DNA from: Tunicatimonas sp964551335
GTDB lineage: Bacteria > Bacteroidota > Bacteroidia > Cytophagales > Cyclobacteriaceae
DNA: 64,000 nucleotides
Reading direction: 5' to 3'
Assembly: GCA_964551335.1 (NCBI GenBank)
Contig: CAZKCO010000009.1
Location: forward strand, 143,631 to 207,630
Part shown: positions 40,696 through 50,212 of the stretch, piece by piece
Layout: every line of letters begins with the position of its first letter
How positions within the stretch are numbered: the stretch's first letter is position 1
Made by a program: the position numbers and the translations under genes
Notes under the pieces: generated by a model
The model's input: only the letters and a program-made list of their open reading frames with translations
Databases searched by the model: none
Told to the model about the DNA's origin: nothing

Positions 40696-42939
40696 TTACT
40701 CGCGGGTGGTGCCGTTTCTGAACTGTTCGAAACGTGATCTTTCTTCCTTCCGAGGAAATACATTGTCGGCAACGTCGGCATCGGCAGTGCCTCGGTTGGG
40801 ATCTAACGTGATCTTAACCGCTTCTTTGTCTTTAGCAAATACCTTAGTCACCTGCTGCTCATTCTTGCGCCACACTTCGGCCGGAATGTAATCCGTCTCG
40901 GTGGTACCATCGGCGTAGGTGAATTCTACCAGTAGCGGGGTTACCAGACCACCTTCGTTGTTGAAAGTTACCTCGTACAAGTTTTTCTCGCCGTACTTCC
41001 GGCGAATATCATCATCGCTAGTGCGGTTACGAAACTCGCCAAAGTAGCGATCATCGGTATTGGTGACGGTTATCTCCTGCGGAGCCTCCGGCCAATTTTT
41101 AGTGTTTTCGTTCTCGCTTTCACTACTGTTGGCAGAATTAATGGCGTCTTGGTCGGCCGAAACAGTTTGCTCTACCTCAGCCTCGGGGTTAGCGACCCGG
41201 TACCACTTCACGTCTTCTACTGCTACATCTACGTAGTCGGTAGAGTAGAACCAACCGCGCCAGAACCAGTCCAGATCCACCGCCGAAGCGTCTTCCATAG
41301 TGCGGAAGAAATCAGCCGGGCCCGGCTGCTTAAATTTCCAGCGCTGGGCGTATTCCTTGAACGCCGCATCGAATAATTCCGGCCCCATAATGGTATTACG
41401 AAGTACGTACAGAGCCGCCGAAGGCTTAGCGTAAGCATTATAGCCAAACTGCATAATCTGCTCGGAGTTGGTCATGACGGGACGGATAAAATCCTTATTA
41501 CCCGACATATACTCGCCAATAGTTTCCGGCACTCCAAAGCGCACGGGCATAGTGGGGTAGTACTCCTGAGCCGTCAGGTTTTCTAAGAACGTATTGATGC
41601 CTTCGTCCATCCAGGTCCACTGCCGCTCGTCAGTATTCACGATCATGGGAAAGAAGTTGTGGCCTACCTCGTGAATGATCACAGCAATCATGCCCCACTT
41701 TTTGCTATCTGAGTAAGAACCGTCGGGCTCAGGGCGGCCAAAGTTGAAGCAAATCATGGGGTACTCCATCCCGATAGAAGCAGCGTGCACTGAGATGGCT
41801 ACCGGGTACGGATAGTCAAACGTACGCTTGGAGTAGCTTTCTAGCGTATTTTTTACGGCCAGCGTAGATTCCTTTTCCCACAGCGGGTTACCTTCTTTAG
41901 GATAGAAAGACATAGCTAGTGGCTGGTTGTTTTCCAGCTTAACCGCCATAGCATCCCAAATGAACTTGCGGGAAGTAGCGAAAGCAAAGTCGCGTACGTT
42001 GTCAGCACTGTATTTCCAGGTTTTTTTACCGGAAGATTTGGTTTGTTCGTTTTCCCGGGCTTCCTCCTCGGTCACGATCATCACTGGTTGATCGAAGGTC
42101 TGGCGAGCCTTTTCCATCCGCTGCCGCTGCTGAGCAGAAAGTACTTCTTTTTCATTCTGAATGGTACCAGTAGCGGCTACGATATGATCGTCGGGTACGG
42201 TAATTTCTACGTCGTAGTCGCCGAAAGAAAGGGCGAACTCACCTTGTCCGAGAAACTGCTTGTTTTGCCAGCCGTTCAGATCATCGTATACGGCCATTCG
42301 CGGGAAAAACTGGGCGATGGTGTAAACGTAGTTGTCATCTTCCGGAAAGTACTCGTAACCCGAGCGCCCCCCGTCCATCAGGCGGTCATTGATATCGTAC
42401 GACCAATCTACGCTAAACGATAGCTGCTCATTGGGTTTCAGTGGCTTAGGCAGCAACACCTTCATCATGGTTTTGTTGATGACGTACTGAAGCGAGTTTC
42501 CCTGAGCATCCTTCACTGATTTTATGTCAAATCCTCCATCGAAGTCATCGTCATACATAACCTGCGATTGGAACAATCGGGCATTAATGGAATCACGTAC
42601 TTGCGAGGTCTCTATTTGCGGAGTGGCCGAGTTAGCTGCCCGCATATTCTGGTCTAGCTGCAACCATAAATAGGAAAGCGGATCGGGAGAATTATTGTAG
42701 TAAGTAATAGTTTCGGAGCCGGTGATCGATTGATTCTCATCGTTTAGCTCCACTTTTATTTTATAATCAGCTTGCTGCTGCCAGTACTTATAGCCGGGGG
42801 CACCGGAAGCCGAGCGATATTCGTTGGGAGTGGGAAGTTCAGGGGCAAGCTGTTCAAATTTGCCTTGATACACTTGCGCCAGGCTTTGAGTAGAAAACCA
42901 TCCTACTAAGCCCAAAATCAATAAATGAGCATATTTCAT
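40696..42939 (-). CDS. Exported M1-family zinc metallopeptidase
   Basis: The 747-residue product has a signal peptide (LLILGLVGWFSTQSLAQ). The zinc motif HEVGHNFFP gives H423, E424 and H427, and the third ligand E446 follows in WTWMDEGINTFLE. The exopeptidase motif is GMEY (IGMEYPM, about 390-393) in place of GAMEN, as in the exported gluzincins of this phylum. The N-terminal beta domain covers 30-270, and a beta-rich C-terminal tail follows the helical domain. It should remove N-terminal residues from peptides in the periplasm or at the surface. It is a single-gene unit. Confidence 0.93.
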   Translation of the reverse strand: MKYAHLLILGLVGWFSTQSLAQVYQGKFEQLAPELPTPNEYRSASGAPGYKYWQQQADYKIKVELNDENQSITGSETITYYNNSPDPLSYLWLQLDQNMRAANSATPQIETSQVRDSINARLFQSQVMYDDDFDGGFDIKSVKDAQGNSLQYVINKTMMKVLLPKPLKPNEQLSFSVDWSYDINDRLMDGGRSGYEYFPEDDNYVYTIAQFFPRMAVYDDLNGWQNKQFLGQGEFALSFGDYDVEITVPDDHIVAATGTIQNEKEVLSAQQRQRMEKARQTFDQPVMIVTEEEARENEQTKSSGKKTWKYSADNVRDFAFATSRKFIWDAMAVKLENNQPLAMSFYPKEGNPLWEKESTLAVKNTLESYSKRTFDYPYPVAISVHAASIGMEYPMICFNFGRPEPDGSYSDSKKWGMIAVIIHEVGHNFFPMIVNTDERQWTWMDEGINTFLENLTAQEYYPTMPVRFGVPETIGEYMSGNKDFIRPVMTNSEQIMQFGYNAYAKPSAALYVLRNTIMGPELFDAAFKEYAQRWKFKQPGPADFFRTMEDASAVDLDWFWRGWFYSTDYVDVAVEDVKWYRVANPEAEVEQTVSADQDAINSANSSESENENTKNWPEAPQEITVTNTDDRYFGEFRNRTSDDDIRRKYGEKNLYEVTFNNEGGLVTPLLVEFTYADGTTETDYIPAEVWRKNEQQVTKVFAKDKEAVKITLDPNRGTADADVADNVFPRKEERSRFEQFRNGTTRE

Positions 42940-43066
42940 AGTAAACTAAATTTCCAGTGGATAGAATTGCCGTTCTGCACAGTAACTCTACAAGCCCTAC
43001 AATTATTGTGTTCCTTCTAAATGCTAAATATTGTTAAATAAGTAGTAGGTTTTAAGCTGGCTACGG

Positions 43067-43480
43067 TCAAGATAGCCGCCAAACTTCTTCCTCCTTCTGG
43101 CGGCCCACTTGTAGCATGATCCGGGTTGGGCCAGGGACCAGTACCAGGCGCGTAAGCTGATTGGGATACTCATCGGCATCTACAATTACGCCACCCTCAG
43201 CAGCTTGGTACGTTACTATGCCATTCTCCTCTTTTTTTGTGTATTTGTTAGCCAAGTAAGCGGTAGGCAACAGCACGTCGTCGTCGGGACAAAGTTCGTC
43301 GTGTACGTCGGCTAGCACGTCTTCCAAAAAATCCCCGTACTTTTCTAGCAGATCATCTTCCAGATCATGTATTTCTTCCTCTAAATCATCGTACTGAGGA
43401 TCATTATAGTCGATCGTAGCCAACTGATTTTTCTTTTCCACCAATGCCACCAAAGCTTGTTCTAGTTCCTCGTTTTTCAT
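43067..43480 (-). CDS. Acidic helical protein of unknown function
   Basis: From the ATG at 43480 the protein is 137 residues; the 16-residue extension to 43528 is hydrophobic-basic and less likely. The N-terminal half is a strongly acidic coiled coil (LVEKKNQLATIDYNDPQYDDLEEEIHDLEDDL). The C-terminal half is a small beta region (VTYQAAEGGVIVDADEYPNQLTRLVLVPGP). I recognise it as a conserved hypothetical of Cytophagales type but have no function. A good promoter is seen in front of it, and it is divergent from the phosphosugar mutase. Confidence 0.75.
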   Translation of the reverse strand: MKNEELEQALVALVEKKNQLATIDYNDPQYDDLEEEIHDLEDDLLEKYGDFLEDVLADVHDELCPDDDVLLPTAYLANKYTKKEENGIVTYQAAEGGVIVDADEYPNQLTRLVLVPGPTRIMLQVGRQKEEEVWRLS

Positions 43481-43541
43481 GGATGTATTAATTTTCTCTA
43501 AAAAATTTGCGCTCAAAATTCTTAACATTTAGTTGAAGAAA

Positions 43542-43570
43542 CAAAGATACCCCAATAAATTATCGGTCAA
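43542..43570 (-). promoter_or_regulatory. Promoter with TTG-N18-TATCTTTG
   Basis: On the minus strand TTG (43568-43570), an 18-base spacer and TATCTTTG (43542-43549) match both elements of the Bacteroidota housekeeping promoter. The leader to the ATG at 43480 would be about 55 bases. Confidence 0.65.
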
Positions 43571-43725
43571 GTCAAAAAGCAGACAAGTTTCGTTAGGAAG
43601 CTATCTGGAAAAGAGCGAAGCAACCGGACGAAGAACCGGTAAATTTTGTAACTTGGCCCCCTTTGGTGGGAATTTAGATTCACCAATAATTTTTATCGTT
43701 TTACCTGAAATATTCCTCTATTCTT

Positions 43726-45459
43726 ATGGACCAAGCCGTTAAAACCAAAGCCGAACAATGGCTCAACAGTAGTGTAGTTGACTCCGAAAGTCAGTCCGAA
43801 ATTCAACGCCTGCTCAAGCAAGATAATGAAACTGATTTAGTTGATGCCTTTTACAAGGATCTGGAGTTTGGTACCGGCGGGTTGCGAGGTATTATGGGCG
43901 TGGGTTCTAATCGCATTAACAAATATACGGTAGGCATGGCTACCCAGGGGCTGAGTAACTACCTGCTTAAGACTTATCCGAATGAGCAGATAAAGGTAGC
44001 TATTGCGCACGACAGCCGAAACAATAGCCGCTACTTTGCCGAGGTAACCGCCGATGTATTTTCAGCCAACGGTATTCAGGTATACTTCTTTGATGGCTTA
44101 CGACCTACCCCTGAACTATCCTACGCTATTCGTAAGCTAGGCTGCCATAGTGGGGTGGTGCTCACTGCCTCACATAACCCGAAGGAATATAATGGCTATA
44201 AAGCATACTGGAACGATGGAGCTCAATTAGTGCCACCCCACGATAAAAACGTGATTGAGGAAGTAGACGCCATTGAGGGGCTGGAAGATGTGAAGTTTGA
44301 CCGGAAGGACGAAAAAGTGCAGATTATTGGCCAAGATGTAGACGAGCAGTATCTGGAAAACATCAAAAGTCTTTCTTTATCACCTGAAGCTATTCAGAAT
44401 CAGAGTGACCTGAAGATTGTGTTTACGCCTATTCACGGTACTGGAGTTACGCTAGTGCCGCCCGCGCTTAAGAAATTAGGTTTTACTAACGTACACGTAG
44501 TAGAGGAACAAGCAGAACCCAATGGAAATTTCCCGACGGTGGTATATCCTAACCCGGAAGAAAGCGAAGCCCTCAGTATCGCATTGCGTCAGGCTACTGA
44601 AATGGATGCTGACCTAGTGATGGGCACTGACCCCGATGCCGATCGGGTGGGCATTGCGGTAAAAAATCCGCAAGGTGAGTTTGAAATACTCAACGGTAAT
44701 CAGACCGGTAGCTTGCTGGTGCATTACCTACTGAAAAAATGGAAAGAAGCCGGTAAATTGGACGGTAAACAGTTTGTGGCCAAAACCATCGTAACTACCG
44801 AACTAATCCGCAAAATTGCTGAGCACTACGAAGTAGACTGCTACGATACACTGACGGGCTTTAAGTACATTGCCGCGCTTATTAAAGACAAAGAAGGGCA
44901 GCAAACCTTTATTGGCGGAGGCGAAGAAAGCTACGGCTACCTAATTGGAGATTTTGTTCGCGACAAAGATGCAGTGGCTTCTTGTGCCATGATTGCCGAG
45001 ATGACCGCCTACGTGAAGGATCAGAGTATGAGCTTATACGATTTCTTATTAGAGACCTACGAGCAGTTTGGCCTGTACCGGGAATTACTGGTGTCACTTA
45101 CCAAAAAGGGAAAGAGCGGAGTAGAAGAAATTCGGGAGATGATGCGCAACCTGCGGGAGAACCCTCCCAAAAGTATTGCTGGCGAACAGGTAGTTACTAT
45201 TACTGATTACTTAGAAGGCACCGAAACCGATACTGCATCGGGCAAGCAGCGGCCTATTGAGTTTCCGGAGTCTAATGTGCTTCAATTTTTCACGGAGAAA
45301 GGTACCAAATTATCGGCTCGCCCTTCGGGCACTGAACCTAAAATAAAGTTTTACTTCAGCGTGAACGACGAACTACCCGACCGAAGTAATTTTGCTCAGA
45401 AATGGGAAGCACTCGGTCAAAAGGTAGATGCAATAGTGGAAGAAATGCAATTGAAGTAG
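43726..45459 (+). CDS. Phospho-sugar mutase (phosphoglucomutase/phosphomannomutase)
   Basis: The 577-residue cytoplasmic enzyme has the phosphoserine loop TASHNPKEYNGYKAYW with S149, the metal loop GTDPDADRVGIAV (about 297-309), the sugar loop GGGEESYGYL, and the phosphate loop RPSGTEPKIKFY near residues 535-546. The length and EFGTGGLRGIMG N-terminus match the large alpha-D-phosphohexomutase type (PGM2-like). It interconverts hexose 1- and 6-phosphates for glycogen and surface-sugar synthesis. Glucose versus mannose preference is not decidable here. Confidence 0.94.
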   Translation: MDQAVKTKAEQWLNSSVVDSESQSEIQRLLKQDNETDLVDAFYKDLEFGTGGLRGIMGVGSNRINKYTVGMATQGLSNYLLKTYPNEQIKVAIAHDSRNNSRYFAEVTADVFSANGIQVYFFDGLRPTPELSYAIRKLGCHSGVVLTASHNPKEYNGYKAYWNDGAQLVPPHDKNVIEEVDAIEGLEDVKFDRKDEKVQIIGQDVDEQYLENIKSLSLSPEAIQNQSDLKIVFTPIHGTGVTLVPPALKKLGFTNVHVVEEQAEPNGNFPTVVYPNPEESEALSIALRQATEMDADLVMGTDPDADRVGIAVKNPQGEFEILNGNQTGSLLVHYLLKKWKEAGKLDGKQFVAKTIVTTELIRKIAEHYEVDCYDTLTGFKYIAALIKDKEGQQTFIGGGEESYGYLIGDFVRDKDAVASCAMIAEMTAYVKDQSMSLYDFLLETYEQFGLYRELLVSLTKKGKSGVEEIREMMRNLRENPPKSIAGEQVVTITDYLEGTETDTASGKQRPIEFPESNVLQFFTEKGTKLSARPSGTEPKIKFYFSVNDELPDRSNFAQKWEALGQKVDAIVEEMQLK

Positions 45460-45815
45460 TCTATCTCTCACTTCCTTAGATAGTTATACTAATCTTACAG
45501 AGAAATCAGGTTAGGAAAGGAGTTTTTTGTCTAAAAATTTTTCCGGCTGAGACAGTGTATATCTGCCATTAATTCGTAAATTTTTGAACAACCTTACGGG
45601 CGTAAGCTAGTTGCTATTCGCCCGGATAACAACCACTTCCAGGTAAGCTAAATAGATGATAATGAGGATTATATCTACAATACACGCTATAGCTAACCAA
45701 ACTGAATCACGTAAGAATTAATTCATTTATATAACTTTTTTAATTATTTTTATGAATTTTACTAGCATTTTGTTAATTTAGCGTTTGTGAATTAGCTAAT
45801 GGCAAAAAGCAAGTA
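45460..45815. other. 356-base intergenic region before the MerR-dprA unit
   Basis: CTATCT (45461-45466) and AGATAG (45478-45483) form a small hairpin just after the mutase stop, without a real T-tract. GGGCG and CGCCC near 45598-45624 can pair around a 16-base loop. The right third is very AT-rich, consistent with promoter DNA. A 5-codon frame (ATG at 45799) ends on the first base of the MerR start codon. No larger gene is supported. Confidence 0.35.
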
Positions 45816-46169
45816 ATGACCAAACCTGCTATGTCTTATAAAGAAAAAGAAATTGAAAAAAAATACTTCTCTATTGGGGAAGTAGCCAAGCAGCTTGGGG
45901 TTGCCGCCTCTCAAATTCGTTTTTGGGAAGGTGAGTTTGACATTATCAATCCGCGAAAAAACCGGAACGGAAAGCGTCAGTTCACCAAAGACGATATTGA
46001 GAAAATTAAGCTGGTTTACCATCTGGTAAAAGAGAAGGGCTACACGCTACAGGGAGCCAAAGACCGGCTAAGGAACGGAACACAGGCAACGAAAGATAAA
46101 ATGGAAATGATCGATACACTTCGCGATATTCGGTCGTTTTTGGTAGACTTAAAACAGAAGATGGATTAG
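45816..46169 (+). CDS. MerR-family transcriptional regulator
   Basis: The 117-residue product has the MerR winged helix: YFSIGEVAKQLGVAASQIRFWEGEFDIINPRKNRNGKRQF at residues 19-58, followed by DDIEKIKLVYHLVKEKGYTLQGAKDRLR. The C-terminal part is a short dimer helix with no sensor domain, so it is a small ligand-free type like those next to dprA in many Bacteroidota. Its stop codon shares a base with the GTG of dprA, so the two are translated together. Confidence 0.9.
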   Translation: MTKPAMSYKEKEIEKKYFSIGEVAKQLGVAASQIRFWEGEFDIINPRKNRNGKRQFTKDDIEKIKLVYHLVKEKGYTLQGAKDRLRNGTQATKDKMEMIDTLRDIRSFLVDLKQKMD

Positions 46170-47320
46170 TGAATTCGGTGGTAAACGATACTGCTCCTAC
46201 TTACAATACGGCGATATATTCTATCGCATTAAGTATGACTCCAATGGTGGGAGGAGCTACTGCCCGTCAGCTCATCAACTACTGTGGATCAGCCGAGGCT
46301 GTTTACCGCAGCAAAGCCGGTCAGCTTACCAAAATTCCGGGCGTAGGGCCCAAACTGATTAACTCCCTAAAAAGCCATCAGCATTTGCTTGAACAAGCAC
46401 AGCGAGAAGTGGAGCGTTGTGCCCAGCAAAATATTACGATACTCAGCTACGAGCACCCGCACTACCCTGAGCGGTTGCGGCATATTTATGATATTCCTTT
46501 GGTATTATACTACCAGGGAAATGCCGATTTAAACCACACTCGTGTACTTAGCATTGTAGGCACCCGGCAGGCAACCCCTTACGGGCTAAGAATTCTAGAA
46601 GAAATTACCGCAACACTAGCCAAGTACGATGTGATGATAGTGAGTGGGTTGGCCTATGGCATTGATATGCACGCACACCGTATGGCCGTACAACACAATA
46701 TACCTACCGTAGCGGTAATGGCTAATGGCTTAGATCAGATATATCCGGCTGTTCACCGGAATGAAGCATTACGTTTTATCCAAAACGGAGGATTGCTCAC
46801 TGAGAATCCGTTGGGGACTAAGCCAGAAGCCATGAAGTTTCCAGCGCGCAACCGGATTATTGCGGGGCTGGCTGATGCGGTGCTAGTAATAGAAGCTGCT
46901 ACAAAAGGGGGAGCACTCATTACCGCTGATTTAGCCAATGACTACGACCGGGAAGTTTTTGCAGTGCCAGGCAATATTCGCCAAAAGTACTCCCAGGGGT
47001 GTAATCAGCTGATACAGCAGCATAAAGCGCATCTGCTGAGTCGGGGTGAGGATGTCGTTAAAATGCTTAATTGGGATTTAGAGAGTCCTGTAGCGAATAC
47101 TACTCAACCTCAATTAAAAAAGCTACCTGCCGACCTAACCAAAGACGAACAAAAAGTATACAAAGTGCTAGCCAAAAATCCGGATGGATTACTGTTGGAT
47201 AAAATCAGCTGGTACACTCAACTATCAGTATCTCAACTAGCGGCCGTACTGCTGAGCCTCGAGTTTAAGCAGTATATCAAAGCAAGGCCCGGAAACAGGT
47301 ATCAACTACGAACGGTATGA
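46169..47320 (+). CDS. dprA: DNA-processing protein DprA
   Basis: The 383-residue protein has an N-terminal helix-hairpin-helix part (QLTKIPGVGPKLINSLK), the Rossmann-like DprA core SIVGTRQATPYGLRILEEI, VSGLAYGIDMHAHRMAV and FPARNRIIAGLADAVLVIEA, and a C-terminal winged-helix segment (EQKVYKVLAKNPDGLLLDKI). DprA loads RecA on incoming single-stranded DNA during natural transformation. The GTG at 46169 overlaps the MerR stop; no ATG fits better. No other competence gene is in the window. Confidence 0.95.
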   Translation: MNSVVNDTAPTYNTAIYSIALSMTPMVGGATARQLINYCGSAEAVYRSKAGQLTKIPGVGPKLINSLKSHQHLLEQAQREVERCAQQNITILSYEHPHYPERLRHIYDIPLVLYYQGNADLNHTRVLSIVGTRQATPYGLRILEEITATLAKYDVMIVSGLAYGIDMHAHRMAVQHNIPTVAVMANGLDQIYPAVHRNEALRFIQNGGLLTENPLGTKPEAMKFPARNRIIAGLADAVLVIEAATKGGALITADLANDYDREVFAVPGNIRQKYSQGCNQLIQQHKAHLLSRGEDVVKMLNWDLESPVANTTQPQLKKLPADLTKDEQKVYKVLAKNPDGLLLDKISWYTQLSVSQLAAVLLSLEFKQYIKARPGNRYQLRTV

Positions 47321-47347
47321 ATAATCAATGCGGGAAAGAAATGAGCT

Positions 47348-48409
47348 ATGACGAATTATCAGGATTATTATCACGTTCTGGACGTAAGTTACAACGTTAA
47401 CCCGGAGGAGCTTAAACTAGCGTACCGGCAGTTAGCGAAGCGCTACCATCCCGATGCCAACGCTGGCGACCGGGAAAAAGAGGAGATGTTTAAGTTGGTA
47501 AGCGAAGCTTACGAGGTGCTCTCCGATGCCGACAAAAAAGCTACCTATGATCTATCATTGCTGCTGGGGCTTTACGAAGAAGAAAAAGTTCGTTCCCGTA
47601 GACGATCAGCCCCAACTCAGCCCCAATACACTTATCGCCCAGCGACAGTTTCTTATTCCTGGAAGACCTACACGGGGGTAACGGCTTTAGTAGTAATTAT
47701 CGTTGCATCCATCTTTGCTGTGCCCTTCGGCTTGTCTCGCTACTCATCGGAATACCACTACGATAAAGGACTAGAGTACTACCAAAATGAACAATACTAC
47801 GCCGCATTGAATAGTTTGGAGCGGGCTATTGTCGATTTTGGCAGCAAAAACGTGGAAGCCTGCTTGTTAGCCGGAACCATCCTGAGTGAAGAGTACGGTC
47901 AGCATAAGTACGCCATTGAGTACATGGACCGGGGGCTAGAGTTTGCGTCATCAGACGGTGAGAAAGTGCAGTTGCTTTACAATAAAGGTTTATATCTGAA
48001 GGGGAGTGCTGATTACCATGCGGCTATTCAGCAATTCACCGAAGCCCTAAAATATTGGCCAGACTATGATAGTTTATATTTTGCTATTGCCAACACTTAT
48101 GCCTTTAATCTGGATCAGTACGATGTGGCTATAAAATACTTTTCTCACCTAGAGAAAGAGGAAAAAAGCTTTGTGAAAGCTGCTTACGGTAAGGCTTACT
48201 GCTACTATAAACTTCATAACTATCCAGAAGCTATGCAGAGCGTGGATAGTTATATCAAAAAGTACGGTATTGATGCTAATGCTTACCTACTGCGGGCGAA
48301 AGTGAAAGCCCAGCAGGGGGATAGTCAGTCGGCTTGCGAAGACATAAAAAAAGCCTCCCGGCTGCATTCCGGAGAGGCTGAAAATTTAACCAAATCTTAC
48401 TGTATGTGA
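47348..48409 (+). CDS. Membrane-anchored J-domain protein with TPR repeats
   Basis: The 353-residue protein starts with a full J-domain (residues 4-67, with HPD at 34-36), then a proline-rich linker, one membrane span (TALVVIIVASIFAVPFGL, about 111-128), and at least five TPR units (YYQNEQYYAALNSLERAI ... YHAAIQQFTEALKYW ... YPEAMQSVDSYIKKYG). The HPD motif should stimulate an Hsp70 in the cytoplasm. In that topology the TPR part would be periplasmic; the reverse orientation is possible. It follows dprA at 27 bases and meets a second TPR gene tail to tail. Confidence 0.88.
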   Translation: MTNYQDYYHVLDVSYNVNPEELKLAYRQLAKRYHPDANAGDREKEEMFKLVSEAYEVLSDADKKATYDLSLLLGLYEEEKVRSRRRSAPTQPQYTYRPATVSYSWKTYTGVTALVVIIVASIFAVPFGLSRYSSEYHYDKGLEYYQNEQYYAALNSLERAIVDFGSKNVEACLLAGTILSEEYGQHKYAIEYMDRGLEFASSDGEKVQLLYNKGLYLKGSADYHAAIQQFTEALKYWPDYDSLYFAIANTYAFNLDQYDVAIKYFSHLEKEEKSFVKAAYGKAYCYYKLHNYPEAMQSVDSYIKKYGIDANAYLLRAKVKAQQGDSQSACEDIKKASRLHSGEAENLTKSYCM

Positions 48410-48418
48410 GGTAATTCC

Positions 48419-49054
48419 TTATTTTAGACTTTTGTTGCAAACCTGGCGAATGATTTCGTAGGCTTTCAGGTCGCCCAATTCTCCTGCTTTACTGAGATCA
48501 AGGCACCCTTCCTGTTGCAAACCGCGTTCTATCCGAATTACACCCCGTAAATAATATGCGTCAGGATTTTTGGGGTTAAGCTCGATAATTTTAGTAAAAT
48601 CATTAATAGCATCTTCGTAAGCCTGCAACTCGCGCCGGGCCTGCCCGCGTTGGTAATAGGCTTGAACTAGGTTCTTATTAAGTTTCACCGCTTCACCGTA
48701 ATCTTCAATAGCCCCGAAATAATCCTGTAAAGCAAATTTGACGTTACCTCGTTCGTAGTAGGCTTCAGCAAACGTAGGATTTCCTTCAATAGCAGTATTG
48801 TAATCTTTCATAGCCCCGTGGTAATCCTCAAAGACGATTTTAGTCCTACCACGCAAGTAGTATGCCTGAACATTGGATGCATCCAGATCAATAGCCTTAT
48901 TAAAGGCCATAATTGCTTCCTTATATAGACCTTCCTCAAACAACTGCCGTCCTTTGTTTACTAGATCGTCCGAATTAGGAATAGCGAAAGCCGACCGGGA
49001 AACTATTACCAGTGTTAATAAGATACTAGTCATAGTTGGATATATAATTCTCAT
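48419..49054 (-). CDS. Exported TPR-repeat protein
   Basis: The 211-residue protein has a signal-like N-terminus (ILLTLVIVSRSAFA), then about five TPR units of the form YKEAIMAFNKAIDLDASNVQAYYLRG, YHGAMKDYNTAIEGNPTFAEAYYERG, YFGAIEDYGEAVKLNKN and YEDAINDFTKIIELNPKN. The cysteine at the end (EGCLDLSKAGELG) is common in this class. TPRs are scaffolds; no partner is named here. An alternative start at ATG 49033 would give a tighter signal peptide. Confidence 0.85.
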   Translation of the reverse strand: MRIIYPTMTSILLTLVIVSRSAFAIPNSDDLVNKGRQLFEEGLYKEAIMAFNKAIDLDASNVQAYYLRGRTKIVFEDYHGAMKDYNTAIEGNPTFAEAYYERGNVKFALQDYFGAIEDYGEAVKLNKNLVQAYYQRGQARRELQAYEDAINDFTKIIELNPKNPDAYYLRGVIRIERGLQQEGCLDLSKAGELGDLKAYEIIRQVCNKSLK

Positions 49055-49203
49055 ATGGAAAATTGTTGGTCACTCACTTTAATTATACCCAAAATAGTGT
49101 ATAAAAAATGACTTATAACAATATTTAATGAGTTGATAAGTGTAATTTTTATTAAATTATTTATATAAATTTTTCAAAAATATTAACAAATATTAATTCA
49201 TTA

Positions 49204-50100
49204 CTAGGATAGCCAATTTTTATCTTTAGTGAGTTGAGCAATTGTCTTAGCTTCAGGGCTACCTTTTGGTGGGGTATAATTGTAGTGCCAAGAGGCGAAT
49301 GGGGGTAGGCTCATAAGGATAGACTCAGTGCGCCCATCAGTATCCAAACCAAACTTAGTGCCTTTATCCCATACCAAGTTAAACTCCACATATCGGCCCC
49401 GGCGTAGGTACTGCCACCGTTTCTCCGGATCGCCGTATGGCTTATTTTTGTGCTGATTCATGAGATAAGTATAAATAGGTGCAAAAGCTTGACCTACCGC
49501 TTGAACAAAAGCGAAAATATCAGATTTGTTTTGACCAGCTTCGGAGGTTAAACGATCGAAGAAAATGCCTCCAATACCCCGGGTCTCCTGTCGGTGTTTA
49601 ATGTAAAAATAGTCGTCGGCCCATTGCTTGAACTTCGGATAGTAGGTAGGAGCGAAGCGATCACAAACTTCTTTAAGTGAAGTATGAAAAAAGCGAGCAT
49701 CATCTCGATTGACGTAGTGGGGAGTCAGGTCAATTCCTCCGCCAAACCAGTACACTCCGTTACTCATTTCAAAGTAGCGGACATTCATATGAATAATGGG
49801 TACCCAGGGATTTAGCGGATGCAAAACGATAGAAACTCCGGTGGCATAGAAATCGGCTTGGCTAAGCTGTAGGGCTGACAGTATCTTTTCGGGAGTTTCT
49901 CCGTGAACTGCCGAAAAATTGACTCCCCCTTTCTCGATAACATTTCCGTTGGTAATAACGCGGGATTTCCCCCCCCCGCCACCGGGCCGCTCCCAAGTGT
50001 CAGTCAGAAACTTTCCTTTTCCGTCAGCCTGCTCTAGTGCCGTACAAATATCGTTTTGTAAACCTTGAAACCAGTCGGCAATCTCTTCTTTAGTCAGCAT
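49204..50100 (-). CDS. hemF: Oxygen-dependent coproporphyrinogen III oxidase
   Basis: This 298-residue enzyme converts coproporphyrinogen III to protoporphyrinogen IX with oxygen. It shows RPGGGGGKSRVI near 42, WFGGGIDLTPHYV, KEVCDRFAPTYYPKFKQWADDYFYIKHR, and YGDPEKRWQYLRRGRYVEFNLVWDKGTKFGL, all HemF signatures. The dimer and active-site blocks are intact and the length is normal. It has its own upstream region of 112 bases and faces the TPR gene. The oxygen-dependent form agrees with the HemJ found later in the window. Confidence 0.97.
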   Translation of the reverse strand: MLTKEEIADWFQGLQNDICTALEQADGKGKFLTDTWERPGGGGGKSRVITNGNVIEKGGVNFSAVHGETPEKILSALQLSQADFYATGVSIVLHPLNPWVPIIHMNVRYFEMSNGVYWFGGGIDLTPHYVNRDDARFFHTSLKEVCDRFAPTYYPKFKQWADDYFYIKHRQETRGIGGIFFDRLTSEAGQNKSDIFAFVQAVGQAFAPIYTYLMNQHKNKPYGDPEKRWQYLRRGRYVEFNLVWDKGTKFGLDTDGRTESILMSLPPFASWHYNYTPPKGSPEAKTIAQLTKDKNWLS

Positions 50101-50212
50101 CTTTCCAGTGTTAATTCGCAGTAACTATTTGCAGCGAAATTACTGGTTTAATCAGAATGATGCACAGAAAATCAAGTACTTGACTTAGGATTTCTATGTT
50201 CTAAAAATATAG

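Noticed and set aside
45595..45650. GGGCG/CGCCC hairpin as a small RNA or riboswitch
   Set aside because: The loop is long and no conserved riboswitch core or terminator follows; evidence is too thin for a call.
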